Shown here: positions 34,448 to 42,856 of the stretch, in pieces
How the letters are laid out: every line of letters starts with the position of its first letter
Position numbering within the stretch: the first letter of the stretch is position 1
Virus record (IMG/VR): IMGVR_UViG_3300012936_000038
Span: 1 to 43,279 of that record
Direction: 5' to 3' (one strand)
DNA from: a virus
DNA: 43,279 bases
Program-made: the position numbers and the translations under genes
The notes under the pieces: model-generated
Told to the model about the DNA's origin: nothing
What the model saw: only the letters and a program-made list of their open reading frames with translations
Database searches by the model: none

Positions 34448-35493
34448 GTTGCGTCGTGTTTTGATATTCCTAATACTTTTGCTTTCCAGCTATCCATATT
34501 ATCAAGTCTAGTAGTCTCTTCTTCAACTAATTTTTTTTGCATTTCTGCTAATTCGATCATTCTGCGTCTTTCGTGCTCAGATTGAAAGTTCTTTACTAAG
34601 GATATAATGGTTGCGTTTTCTTTACTTTTATTTTTTAAACGTTCAGCTCTATCACCATTAAGTTTTTTAATTAAAGATTCCATTCTTTTTTCACACTTAT
34701 CATATTCATCGGTTTTCGATTTTAAGACTTCAGCAAGACGCACAGTCATCTCTTGTTGGTCCTGTATCTCATTAAACATGGTATTTAGTTTTTCAATGTG
34801 CCCCGAAATATTTTTTAAATTAATATAATCAACACACACATTGATATATAGATTAATCTCATCACTTGTTAAGTCTGGTTTGTCCCATGTAGCTCTTATA
34901 AATTCAGCCTCGAATAATTCTCTATCTTTCATGCTGTTATAATTGCTAATGACTTGTATGAATCTTGGCGCCGCAAGACTTCTCATTAATGATTCTATGC
35001 ATTCCTTGTCTTCATATGATAATTTATCTTCTGATAAACCTTTCATAGTAAAGTCGTTTACTTTATTTAATGCAGTAGTAAAAATTTTTGGAGGAACGTA
35101 AGCTCTGTTGACAGCTGTTTCGGTTTCATGCACGAATGCTGGCTCATATTCTCTTAAGAAATCAAGAACCGTATGATGCTGTTTGCAAAAACGTACTATA
35201 TTTACATCTGGAAATAAAATTTCTGCTATTTGGAAGGCGCTCAATCCGTTTTGAGCTTGAGCTTTAATGAATTCAACTTGTTGCTCGGTTAATTCTATAT
35301 CTTCTACTTTTTCCCTGAATCTTGTTTGGTACTCCAATTTTTCTTCTGATAGAAATTCTCTGACAGCTCTACCCTCTCTGCTTCTTCCATCAATTGAGTC
35401 ATTCTGAAAGACTAACCTAGTTAGCTCTAGGAGATCAGGGGTTTCTTTAAAGTTTTCCCTAATTACTTGTTTTTGTTCTTCACTCAGGTTCAT
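34444..35493 (-). CDS. Possible small terminase subunit or DNA-binding protein (349 aa)
   Basis: There are two helix-turn-helix-like segments: LLELTRLVFQNDSIDGRSREG (about 17-35) and NGLSAFQIAEILFPDVNIVRF (about 83-103). A long charged coiled coil (about 225-330) follows. A DNA-binding N-terminus plus an oligomerising coiled coil just upstream of terL fits a small terminase, though it is longer than most. It overlaps the sigma-like gene by 14 bases. Alternative: a phage transcription regulator. Confidence 0.45.
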   Translation of the reverse strand: MNLSEEQKQVIRENFKETPDLLELTRLVFQNDSIDGRSREGRAVREFLSEEKLEYQTRFREKVEDIELTEQQVEFIKAQAQNGLSAFQIAEILFPDVNIVRFCKQHHTVLDFLREYEPAFVHETETAVNRAYVPPKIFTTALNKVNDFTMKGLSEDKLSYEDKECIESLMRSLAAPRFIQVISNYNSMKDRELFEAEFIRATWDKPDLTSDEINLYINVCVDYINLKNISGHIEKLNTMFNEIQDQQEMTVRLAEVLKSKTDEYDKCEKRMESLIKKLNGDRAERLKNKSKENATIISLVKNFQSEHERRRMIELAEMQKKLVEEETTRLDNMDSWKAKVLGISKHDAT

Positions 35494-36226
35494 CGCCTAA
35501 AAATGTTATACCTTTATTTTTTAATATTTTAGAAGCTTTTTCTTTTAGCATCTTTTTTAAGTTTTTTATTTGTTTATAACCAGCTTTTCTTCCTGATTCG
35601 GTACTTTTGAACCCCATTTCTTTGGCAACTTCTTCGTCGTCTTTGTTTTCTATATAAAGCATTTCAAAAGCTCTATATTGTCTAGGGTTAAGGTTCATCT
35701 TCATTTCTTTGAAAAGTTTCTCTGACGCTGCGGAAATATCAGATCCTAAAAACTGTTCGGAACCTTGATCGACTTCATGGATATGACTATCCAGAGATAG
35801 AGTGATTTTTACATTATAAGCGTGTTTTTTAGAAGACTCCCATTTTGCATACAAAGGGCAGGTTTTGTCTTGAACTCCGCTTTCGGTAAAGCTACAAAGA
35901 TTGTACTCTACATCCGAATTAAATGGGCAATTGAGACATGGTCTTGCGTAATTGCTGTAATGATTGCGCAAGATATTTTTCATTTGATTGGCTATAATTT
36001 TATTTAGCCAAGGCTTAATGGGCCTTGATTGATCCCATTGGTGCCATTTTTTACTTATGTGAGCCCGTATGATTTGACAAACATCATCAAAGTCAACCCA
36101 GTTGACTGAGGTCAAAAACCAATTCCTTCGCCTTTTCTTTAACTCTTCGTCGATCAGGCTAGAGAAGTCTTCGTATACTAAATTACGATCTTCTTCTGGA
36201 GGATCTTCCTTGGCTTTCTTGGGCAT
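35480..36226 (-). CDS. Sigma-like factor with four-cysteine cluster (248 aa)
   Basis: The chosen start is ATG 36226 with GGAG nine bases upstream; the TTG at 36241 is part of that ribosome site. Residues 43-90 match sigma region 2 (DFDDVCQIIRAHI...KPWLNKIIANQMKNILR). Residues 178-227 match a region 4 helix-turn-helix (NPRQYRAFEMLYIENKDDEEV). Between them are C97, C100, C111 and C123 (C-x2-C-x10-C-x11-C), a likely zinc site not usual in sigma factors. It probably directs host RNA polymerase to late phage promoters, like T4 gp55. Confidence 0.7.
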   Translation of the reverse strand: MPKKAKEDPPEEDRNLVYEDFSSLIDEELKKRRRNWFLTSVNWVDFDDVCQIIRAHISKKWHQWDQSRPIKPWLNKIIANQMKNILRNHYSNYARPCLNCPFNSDVEYNLCSFTESGVQDKTCPLYAKWESSKKHAYNVKITLSLDSHIHEVDQGSEQFLGSDISAASEKLFKEMKMNLNPRQYRAFEMLYIENKDDEEVAKEMGFKSTESGRKAGYKQIKNLKKMLKEKASKILKNKGITFLGDEPE

Positions 36227-36500
36227 TAAATATATCTCCAACTTTTATAGCCTTGCTCCCCAGCGATCCATCGTCACTAATTTCATATTCTAGCGAACCA
36301 ATTGATGGAACATAATCAATATCCGTTTCTCCTTCTGCCAAAGAAGCCTGCACTTTATTGTCAGGTTTCTTTCTTAAATTGTTTACTTTTTTATCTGTTG
36401 TGCTGATACCCATAGGGTGTCCACAACTAGAGCAAAATTTAGGTTTAGATCCAGAATAAATATTTTTAGAACCGCATTCAGTACAGTATATTGCTTGCAT
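36183..36500 (-). CDS. Zinc-ribbon protein (105 aa)
   Basis: The N-terminus carries two CxxC pairs (YCTECG and FCSSCG) about 15 residues apart, a typical zinc ribbon. The rest is polar and probably flexible, ending in QGRSSRRRS. It overlaps the sigma-like gene by 44 bases. Zinc ribbons of this type bind nucleic acid or protein, so a role with the sigma-like factor is possible but unproven. Confidence 0.65.
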   Translation of the reverse strand: MQAIYCTECGSKNIYSGSKPKFCSSCGHPMGISTTDKKVNNLRKKPDNKVQASLAEGETDIDYVPSIGSLEYEISDDGSLGSKAIKVGDIFNAQESQGRSSRRRS

Positions 36501-36540
36501 ATACTTTTATAGTAAAAATAACTGTGCAAAAAATCAATTA

Positions 36541-37164
36541 TTATACTAAATACCCAGCAATAATTCTTGCCTGTCTTCTCATGAATTCGTTTGTCTTTTC
36601 TCCAAACTTTTCGGAAGAGTCAATATCACAAACGCTTAGTTCACAATCTTTTACGCATGATTTGACGTAGTCAACTCCTAGAATGCCTATAATTTTATTA
36701 TTTAAAGTTTTGATCGGAATGTTGTAAATGCTTTGCACACCTTTAGCTTTCATAAGTGCAGAAAAAGCATGGTCGCCAACTTCATCAGGTGATTGAAAAA
36801 AGAAACATTCTTTTTTTACGATACTATCAATATATTCATAATAGTTAGAAACTATATGATTTTGTGAATAACCTGATTCTCTGCTTACACCCTGGGTTGT
36901 GGTTTCATGTGTGCAGCTGAATTTTTGTTGGCTTCTGCCCGACATATAATAAGAGCCATTATGAAATTGAAAGATGTATGCTCTATCTGCCCCCATCTGT
37001 TCCATTACAAAATTTAAAGCAGTATATATATTATCACTGTTTTGGTGCTCTGTTAAAATGGGGTCAAATTTTCTTGACTTAGAAAATCTCTGCCTCATAA
37101 AAACACTAGCTATTGTGGCAAAGGCCCCAATCAGCGCTGATATTACTATGTACAATCCTTCCAT
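36541..37164 (-). CDS. Membrane-anchored GAF-like protein (207 aa)
   Basis: Residues about 4-24 form a transmembrane helix (LYIVISALIGAFATIASVF), followed by a basic stretch (RQRFSKSRK) that should lie in the cytoplasm. Residues about 45-195 resemble a GAF sensor domain (MGADRAYIFQFHNGSYYMSG; IYNIPIKTLNNKIIGILGVDYV). There is no output domain. A small membrane GAF protein is unusual for a phage; it might sense a ligand or the membrane state, or act on a host signalling pathway. Confidence 0.6.
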   Translation of the reverse strand: MEGLYIVISALIGAFATIASVFMRQRFSKSRKFDPILTEHQNSDNIYTALNFVMEQMGADRAYIFQFHNGSYYMSGRSQQKFSCTHETTTQGVSRESGYSQNHIVSNYYEYIDSIVKKECFFFQSPDEVGDHAFSALMKAKGVQSIYNIPIKTLNNKIIGILGVDYVKSCVKDCELSVCDIDSSEKFGEKTNEFMRRQARIIAGYLV

Positions 37165-37179
37165 ATTTAATTATTACAC
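37165..37179 (-). promoter_or_regulatory. GTGTAATAATTAAAT motif before GAF-like gene
   Basis: GTGTAAT ends 8 nt before the ATG and overlaps the end of the PhoH gene. No Shine-Dalgarno sequence is present. Confidence 0.55.
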
Positions 37180-37889
37180 GTTTTAAGTTTAGTAATTATA
37201 TATTTTAGTATTTCACTTCTAAAGATATCATCTTCGTTAAATTTAAAATAATGAATTCCCTTAGATTTGCTTTCTTGATCTTTGAATAAATTAATCATAT
37301 CTTTAAAGCCACTTTTTCCGTTGATGTCGCTTTGCATAATATCACCGCAAATGAATAATTTACTATTACTTCCTATTCTTGTTATTAAGGTGGTGAGTTC
37401 TTTGAATGTAAAGTTTTGAGATTCATCGGCTACCACAACTTTGTCTATCCAATTTGCGCCTCTTAAAAAGTTTATAGGCATAGCTTGAATCCTTCCTGAA
37501 GTTATCAGTTCTGTTCTGACGGTACTTGTTTTAGGGAGAAGCTCAGTAAGCTTATCTTCTAATGGAGCCATATAGGGATTAAACTTTTCTTCTAAGGTTC
37601 CAGGGAGCGCTCCTAGCCCTTTGTCGGCGCTCTCAATCGCAGTTCTTACATAAAGTAGGTCTAGGTCATAATTTTTTTGCAAAAGCCTAAGTGCAGCAAA
37701 AACCGCCATATAGGTTTTTGTAGATCCTGCGGGCCCGTTTACGAAAACTACATTAGTATGTTCGTCGCATGCTATATTAAGAAAGACTTTTTGTTTTTCG
37801 GTTAACTCTTTACCTTTAACGATTATTTTAGATCTTAAAGAATTGTTTGCTATACCTTCTATGTCAGGGGTAGATTTTTTACGTCCCAT
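37167..37889 (-). CDS. phoH: PhoH-like ATPase (240 aa)
   Basis: Walker A is GPAGSTKT (residues 52-59), where S replaces the more usual T/G. Walker B is KVVVADESQN (D155, E156). Other typical blocks are RTAIESADKGLGALPGT, PINFLRGANW and GDIMQSD. PhoH-like proteins are common in marine phages and are thought to be RNA-related ATPases or helicases; the exact phage role is unknown. It is transcribed divergently from the 63-aa gene. Confidence 0.88.
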   Translation of the reverse strand: MGRKKSTPDIEGIANNSLRSKIIVKGKELTEKQKVFLNIACDEHTNVVFVNGPAGSTKTYMAVFAALRLLQKNYDLDLLYVRTAIESADKGLGALPGTLEEKFNPYMAPLEDKLTELLPKTSTVRTELITSGRIQAMPINFLRGANWIDKVVVADESQNFTFKELTTLITRIGSNSKLFICGDIMQSDINGKSGFKDMINLFKDQESKSKGIHYFKFNEDDIFRSEILKYIITKLKTCNN

Positions 37890-37928
37890 ATTTTATTATT
37901 GGTTATAAATGTAAATACACTTAGTTTA

Positions 37929-37946
37929 GTGTAATATAATATATAA
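37929..37946 (+). promoter_or_regulatory. GTGTAATATAATATATAA motif before 63-aa gene
   Basis: This is the only plus-strand copy of the exact GTGTAAT motif placed before a gene. Eleven nt separate GTGTAAT from the ATG, and no Shine-Dalgarno sequence is seen. Confidence 0.6.
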
Positions 37947-38138
37947 ATGCCTAATTTATCAAAATACGACGTACTTCATTTGCTGTCAAAAAGCATGCCT
38001 TCTTATAGCGCTACGCAGTGGTTAAAAACTGCAAATAAATCTTTGGACGGTAAGGCTCCGTCTGATTTATTAAAAGATGGAGAGATTGAAAAAGTATACG
38101 CTCAACTCGAAAAAGAAGTCAAGAAAAAGAAAAAATGA
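37947..38138 (+). CDS. Small protein resembling the MbcA/ParS/Xre toxin-binding domain (63 aa)
   Basis: The core W-L-K-T-A-N-K-S-L-D-G-K-A-P, then DLL and G-x-I-E-K-V-Y matches the W-L-x-T-x-N-x-x-L-x-G-x-x-P-x-(D/E)-L-L pattern of the DUF2384 domain, which in cellular antitoxins binds RES or ParT toxins. There is no N-terminal DNA-binding domain and no adjacent toxin. It ends ATGA-overlapped with the fibre gene. A lysine tail (KKKKK) closes it. Confidence 0.55.
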   Translation: MPNLSKYDVLHLLSKSMPSYSATQWLKTANKSLDGKAPSDLLKDGEIEKVYAQLEKEVKKKKK

Positions 38139-39685
38139 CTACTTATACTCAAATAGGAACACTTACTCATCGTTACCAAACCGAACCTGGCTACAGTAAC
38201 ACATATGAAGATACTAGAAGGATTATTTTTAATTGGACAACTGGCACCAGTACTGATTTAATAGCAGCAACTCAAACGCTTATAGGGAATCTAAACGATC
38301 CAGACATCAATTCAGACGGACAAAATTGGTCTTATGCAAAAATGTGTGAAGGTGATCCATCAACAGTATGCACTGATGGATATTTAAAATTTAGGGGAGC
38401 GACAGCTGTTTTTGGAACAACGCCAGTTGCTCCTTCTGAATTAGATCCTAACCCTCTATATAATGGAGGGCCAGGTCAATCCCCTGAAGATCAATCAAAT
38501 TGGCCGCCTGTAGGTCAGGGAGAGATTGTTAATATACCTGGCTTAGGTAATGTAAAAATTACAACCGCATCAACTGAAGAAGCTGTGTTTTCATTAGAAG
38601 TTCAAGAGACAGCTCCAGATCCTCCCATTGAAACCCCTGAGCCTGAAGAAGAAACTCCCACTGAAACTCCCACTGAAACTCCTACTGCAACACCTACTCA
38701 AACAGCTGATTGTTCAGCTATTCCTCAGGAATGTCGAATAACAATACCAGAATTAACTGACGCCACCACTTCTGAAGATACTGATGAGTTTATTGTTTCT
38801 AGAGGAGGAGAAGCTTTTAAAGTTTCAATGAACGAAATCATTGAAAATATAATAAATGACCAAAGGGTTCTCGACAAAGTAACTAAAATTGTTACTGAGA
38901 ATCAGCCTGCTACTGGGACTCCTAGCGATGGTGGCAGTTCTATGGTGGCAATTACTCCTTATGCTTTGTTGGATGTGGGCCCAACTTTGTCAGAGGCTAA
39001 TACAGGAAGTGTTACAGCAACAACTGCATGGGGCGCATCAGATACTGGATTTGGAAGCTATAAGACATACAATATTCCAACGAGTCAAGTGCCCGAAAAT
39101 GCAAGCATGATTATTCTTAGAGCAGAAAGCTCTTCAAATGATGACAACGGAGTCACTTGTAATACCAAAATATATGTCCAAAGTTCAAAGTTTGCGGGCC
39201 GAAGAGTTAGTTTATCATTTTCTCCAAATAATAGTGATGATGCAAGTGCAGATGCTAATACTTTTTTGGTGCCGTATACTTCAACTATTGATATAAAATA
39301 TTACGGTAAAGGCCCAGCAACTCATAACGCTGCAAAAGTTTATATAGATGGTTATACTCAGCCTTCGTCTGGTAGCAGTGATGAATCTGGCGGTGGGGTG
39401 GCTGCTAAGTGCAGCTTTGACGGGGCATACAACGGCTCTGGCAACATACCTGTTTCAGGAGCTACCAATATAGCTAGTGTAATCAGGGATAATACAGGCG
39501 TCTACACCGTTAATTTTACTTCTCCCATAACTGAACCTGTAGCGTTTGTATCTGCAGTCAATCCTTCAACAACCAACCCTATGGATGCTAGTATAGTTGC
39601 AATAACATCAACGTCTGTACAAATTATCACAGGTACAAACACATCAGGCAGAGTTAATGTAGGAGTACACCTACTTGTTTTCTAG
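38135..39685 (+). CDS. Fibre-like structural protein with PT-rich linker (516 aa)
   Basis: The first 165 residues form a beta-rich domain. A proline/threonine linker follows (38630-38705), built from repeats of PTET. Then comes a module (about 200-242: RITIPELTDATTSEDTDEFIVS) like the N-terminal module of the other fibres. The C-terminal half has two beta-sandwich-like parts separated by a glycine/serine hinge (QPSSGSSDESGGG). Probably a tail or head fibre; no exact family. It is translationally coupled to the 63-aa gene. Confidence 0.6.
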   Translation: MTTYTQIGTLTHRYQTEPGYSNTYEDTRRIIFNWTTGTSTDLIAATQTLIGNLNDPDINSDGQNWSYAKMCEGDPSTVCTDGYLKFRGATAVFGTTPVAPSELDPNPLYNGGPGQSPEDQSNWPPVGQGEIVNIPGLGNVKITTASTEEAVFSLEVQETAPDPPIETPEPEEETPTETPTETPTATPTQTADCSAIPQECRITIPELTDATTSEDTDEFIVSRGGEAFKVSMNEIIENIINDQRVLDKVTKIVTENQPATGTPSDGGSSMVAITPYALLDVGPTLSEANTGSVTATTAWGASDTGFGSYKTYNIPTSQVPENASMIILRAESSSNDDNGVTCNTKIYVQSSKFAGRRVSLSFSPNNSDDASADANTFLVPYTSTIDIKYYGKGPATHNAAKVYIDGYTQPSSGSSDESGGGVAAKCSFDGAYNGSGNIPVSGATNIASVIRDNTGVYTVNFTSPITEPVAFVSAVNPSTTNPMDASIVAITSTSVQIITGTNTSGRVNVGVHLLVF

Positions 39686-39723
39686 AAAGTGGTTACCAGT
39701 AGTACCGTTGAGATAATGAGGTT

Positions 39724-39753
39724 TAGAAGACCTACTTAGAGTCTTCTATTTTT
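39724..39753 (+). terminator. Terminator after the 516-aa fibre gene
   Basis: TAGAAGAC (39724-39731) and GTCTTCTA (39741-39748) form an 8-bp stem with a 9-nt loop followed by TTTTT. It also covers the end of the small reverse gene that converges here. Confidence 0.65.
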
Positions 39754-39897
39754 AGCTGAATTACTTGTGTAACGCTCCGCAAATTCTTTTTCGTCTTTTA
39801 CGTTGTGTTCTTTGAAAAATTTATTTCTGGCAGATTCAAAGGTTTCTTTAGCTATTTTCTCTACTTCTTGTAATTGTTTCTTTGTTATTTTTGGCAT
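39736..39897 (-). CDS. Small charged protein (53 aa)
   Basis: It starts MPKITKKQLQEVEKIAKETF, directly after the stop of the 432-aa gene (four bases between). It is entirely helical and rich in K and E, with no family match known to me. It is supported by the tight spacing, by its clean frame and by a start of the same type (MPKIT, MPRKS) as other small genes here. Confidence 0.5.
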   Translation of the reverse strand: MPKITKKQLQEVEKIAKETFESARNKFFKEHNVKDEKEFAERYTSNSAKNRRL

Positions 39898-39901
39898 TTT
39901 A

Positions 39902-41200
39902 TTATTCATCGTCTGGTATTCTATCAGGTGGAACTTCTAATGGTACAGAGCTAGTAATAGTTACCGTAGGAGGAGCTGGAGGAGTAGCAGAAGGGGGATC
40001 AGATGCGGCTGTAAAGTTTTGTATATCTATCCACGCATTCTGTGAATAAAAATACATCTTAAATGAAAGATCTTTAGAGGCGACTGTCTCAGTTTCTTCA
40101 CTAGCCCAAACCCATCCTTTAGATACAGTATTGCTGCCATTAGTTCGGTCACTGTGTAAATAGATATAAGGCCAAATATCGAGAGATAGCCAGAACCACC
40201 CCAATCTTTCATTCCATACCCAGTAATTCTCTGTATAGTTTGCGTTGAGCCTCGATGTATTTCCCAAATTTAGAAAATACCAATTCATTGTAGCCAGATG
40301 AAAAAACCAAGCCCCTCCCTTATTGTCATCAAAGTTTTGTTCAGCGCTATCGTTGGCCCAAATAGTCAGTCCAAAGTCTGGATTCATTGGGCTGCCCATT
40401 CCTGAGAAGTATCTAGGCGCTATCGTAGCATTGGTTCCGCTCACACTAATTAAAGGAGCGAAATGCTCTAAAAATTTACCCAAACCATAACTAATACTGG
40501 TTAAAATTCCATCTTTGTAATTTCTTAAAGTAGAAGGAAATGCATATTGATATGTAGCTTCTGGCCCAGTAAATCCAGCTCCGCCGCCACCAAGATCTAG
40601 AGCAAGTTTTTTAGTTTTATATTTTACTTCCCCTTCGCTTCCGTCACATGCAACTTCTTCTTTATTTGCGTCCTGACAGAAATCAACAGTCTTTAATCCG
40701 CCATCAGGATCAAGAAAGTTATCTAAGTTGCCGCCGTTTACTGGAGTGGTAATTCTTTTTATAGGTTTACCTGTTACTGGATCGGTTTCTTCATATCCTG
40801 GCTGATCTTCAGGGTCAGGCGCATTACCAGCTTCGTCAAGCTTCCAATATATATCGTTAGACCCTCCTGAGGGAATACTCGATGTATGAGCTTTAATGCA
40901 TTCGTAAACTTTATTATTATAAACAACTTTATCTCCAACATTATAGCTGGTACTGTTAGACCAAACAGGAATTGACGGGTCGGAGGGCTCAGAAGGAGGA
41001 GTGGCTATAGAGTTATTATATGCTTCAACAGCTTGAGCGATTGTAGCTTTTTTTGTTAGGGGGATTCTTTCGTTAGTTCCATCCCCGTCAGCATCTTCAT
41101 TCGTTGCTACTATTAAATAGTCTTTTTCTGAAAGTTGTACGGATGCGTCAAAATCCTCAAGCTCTCTAATCTTTTTTACATTTTCTGTATTTTCTGCCAT
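39902..41200 (-). CDS. Fibre or adhesin with carbohydrate-binding-like and W-rich domains (432 aa)
   Basis: Residues about 9-60 hold the module shared with other fibres (KIRELEDF...EKDYLIVA...RIPLTKKATIAQ). Residues 78-122 match the chitin/cellulose-binding type 5/12 pattern (PVWSNSTSYNVGDKVVY...YECIKAH...YWK). Near 295-390 a tryptophan-rich domain (GAWFFHLATMNWYFLN; NERLGWFWLSLDIWPYIYLH; GWVWAS) resembles a repeat I know mainly from Verrucomicrobiota surface proteins. Likely binds cell-surface glycans. A good promoter lies directly upstream. Confidence 0.65.
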   Translation of the reverse strand: MAENTENVKKIRELEDFDASVQLSEKDYLIVATNEDADGDGTNERIPLTKKATIAQAVEAYNNSIATPPSEPSDPSIPVWSNSTSYNVGDKVVYNNKVYECIKAHTSSIPSGGSNDIYWKLDEAGNAPDPEDQPGYEETDPVTGKPIKRITTPVNGGNLDNFLDPDGGLKTVDFCQDANKEEVACDGSEGEVKYKTKKLALDLGGGGAGFTGPEATYQYAFPSTLRNYKDGILTSISYGLGKFLEHFAPLISVSGTNATIAPRYFSGMGSPMNPDFGLTIWANDSAEQNFDDNKGGAWFFHLATMNWYFLNLGNTSRLNANYTENYWVWNERLGWFWLSLDIWPYIYLHSDRTNGSNTVSKGWVWASEETETVASKDLSFKMYFYSQNAWIDIQNFTAASDPPSATPPAPPTVTITSSVPLEVPPDRIPDDE

Positions 41201-41205
41201 AATAA

Positions 41206-41234
41206 ATTATACTGATTAGTGTTTATAAATTCAA
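41206..41234 (-). promoter_or_regulatory. Sigma-70-type promoter of the 432-aa gene
   Basis: TTGAAT and TATAAT are separated by exactly 17 bases on the minus strand. TATAAT ends five bases before the ATG, so transcription would begin at about the start codon, giving a leaderless mRNA. Confidence 0.6.
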
Positions 41235-41237
41235 TTC

Positions 41238-41489
41238 TTATTTTTTGGAAGCTTGGGACTTACATTGATGATACCAGTACTCTCCTCCATCTCTTAGTGT
41301 CTGATTGGCAAATCTAATGTATTCTATATGGCTTTCTATTAAATCTATTTTTTCTCCAATTTGGTGGGACGGCGACTCTTCTTTAATTTCTTTAAGAATT
41401 TCTAAAACAAAATCAAAATAAGGGCAAGTATTTGTAGGGATTTCAGGAGCCCCTTCCTTTAATTGATCTATTGTAGATTTTCGGGGCAT
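41238..41489 (-). CDS. Small protein of unknown function (83 aa)
   Basis: The start is placed at ATG 41489 (MPRKSTIDQLKEGAPEIPTN) instead of TTG 41504. It has a helix pair with CPYFDFVLEILKEI and IEYIRFANQTLRDGGEYWYH. The second helix resembles a short R-x-A-N-x-x-L-R segment seen in several phage hypothetical proteins. The function is unknown. It follows the 447-aa gene closely. Confidence 0.55.
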   Translation of the reverse strand: MPRKSTIDQLKEGAPEIPTNTCPYFDFVLEILKEIKEESPSHQIGEKIDLIESHIEYIRFANQTLRDGGEYWYHQCKSQASKK

Positions 41490-41509
41490 AATGATACATT
41501 GCAAAAAAA

Positions 41510-42853
41510 TTACTTCTTCTCTTCTTTGTCTTCTCCCTTTTTCTTTTTATTTTTTAGAATATTCTTTTTGATAAAGTCGGGAAGCTTTTTTTGCTTGTCT
41601 GTCAAGCCGCTGTCATCTTTTTCTTCTTTATCTTCAGCTTTTGAAGATTTCTTAGCTTTTTCAAGTGCTTCCTTGCTTGGGCGGTCTTTGTCCCCAGGTT
41701 TTGCGGGACGATAATTTTTTCCCATTCTTTGCTTTTTCATCTGAATGTTGTGCCACAAGCCGTGTCCAGCGTCGGATTCTTCTACCTTTTTAAGAAGTTC
41801 ACTGTGGGAAGCTCCAGGCATGAAAATATCTTTTTCTCCAGATTTTCCTTTGTGGATCTTATCCATTCCCATTTTCTTAGCCATCTTCATAGCTTCGCCT
41901 GGATTATCAAAAGTATATTTCGACATATTGTGAGCAGATCTTGTTTCATCAAGCTCGTCAAGAATAATAGCTTCGATTTCGTTGTCAGTAAGTTCGACTT
42001 CAGAACCCTTTACTTTTGTTCCAGCGCGCCATTGCTTACATGACCAGTATCTTGCTTTTGTCTTTGGGCCAGGATTTTCACAATTGTGACGGGCACGAAA
42101 GCTTTTGCGGCGAGCAGGATCGTCACGCTTGATCTCCATGTTAGGGTCGCCAAAATTGACTTTAACTACATTTCCTTTTTCATTTTTTACATAAACAGAA
42201 AATTTCTTTGGTCCACCAGGAGTTCTAAATGGTTTGTTAAGCTTTTTGCCTTTTTTATCTTCTGCCGCCCAAGTTTCATCATCGATGATTTCTTCAAAGC
42301 CTTCTTCTTCCTCTTCGGCGAATAAATCGTCAAAGTCACAATCGCACTCATTCAGAAGGTCATATTTTTCAATATCAAGATTTGCTTCAAGCTTTTCTTC
42401 AACAGTAAAAGTTACTTCGTCTTCTACCCCATCATTAATTGGAGAAACAGAAGATTTTGCTATATCTTGGTCGGCCTTACGATAAGAATCTTTTACCTTG
42501 CCTCCTCTGCGCATTTTCAGGAAAGTGTTTACTCTAGCCATTGCCCATCCGCCACGACTCATGCCAGGACGATGAGAGCTTGAGAAAGCGCCAGCCCCAC
42601 GACGATATACCTTTTTTAATTGAGAAAGAGTTACTTTCTTTTTGGATTTTGCATTATGCTCTTTTACTTTATTTTTAAGAGCCTCAATAACCTTTGCGGA
42701 AAATGTAATGCTTGGGCCGTCTTTGCCTGCACTACCTGGCTTATTTTTTGATGAGCCTTTTTTCTTTTCAGAAGGTTTGGCTGGAGTTTGTGCCCCGCTT
42801 TTTGGCCCAGAGCGTTTTCCAATAATTTGATCGCTAAAGTCTAATTCTTTCAT
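41510..42853 (-). CDS. Conserved marine-phage protein with two recurrent domains (447 aa)
   Basis: Residues about 50-115 contain the DUF5824-like block QLKKVYRRGAGAFSSSHRP and GGWAMARVNTFLK. Residues about 225-285 contain a second block, KKFSVYVKNEKGNVVKVNFG and RRKSFRARHNC, seen in many large marine phages. Both are of unknown function and probably virion-associated. A long acidic spacer lies between, and the C-terminus is lysine-rich (DKEEKK). GTGTAATATAAA lies 10 nt before the ATG. Confidence 0.7.
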   Translation of the reverse strand: MKELDFSDQIIGKRSGPKSGAQTPAKPSEKKKGSSKNKPGSAGKDGPSITFSAKVIEALKNKVKEHNAKSKKKVTLSQLKKVYRRGAGAFSSSHRPGMSRGGWAMARVNTFLKMRRGGKVKDSYRKADQDIAKSSVSPINDGVEDEVTFTVEEKLEANLDIEKYDLLNECDCDFDDLFAEEEEEGFEEIIDDETWAAEDKKGKKLNKPFRTPGGPKKFSVYVKNEKGNVVKVNFGDPNMEIKRDDPARRKSFRARHNCENPGPKTKARYWSCKQWRAGTKVKGSEVELTDNEIEAIILDELDETRSAHNMSKYTFDNPGEAMKMAKKMGMDKIHKGKSGEKDIFMPGASHSELLKKVEESDAGHGLWHNIQMKKQRMGKNYRPAKPGDKDRPSKEALEKAKKSSKAEDKEEKDDSGLTDKQKKLPDFIKKNILKNKKKKGEDKEEKK

Positions 42854-42856
42854 GTT

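Noticed and set aside
38630-38705. Short DNA repeats that might suggest a CRISPR or regulatory array
   Set aside because: They are in-frame PTET codon repeats of a protein linker, with no spacers.
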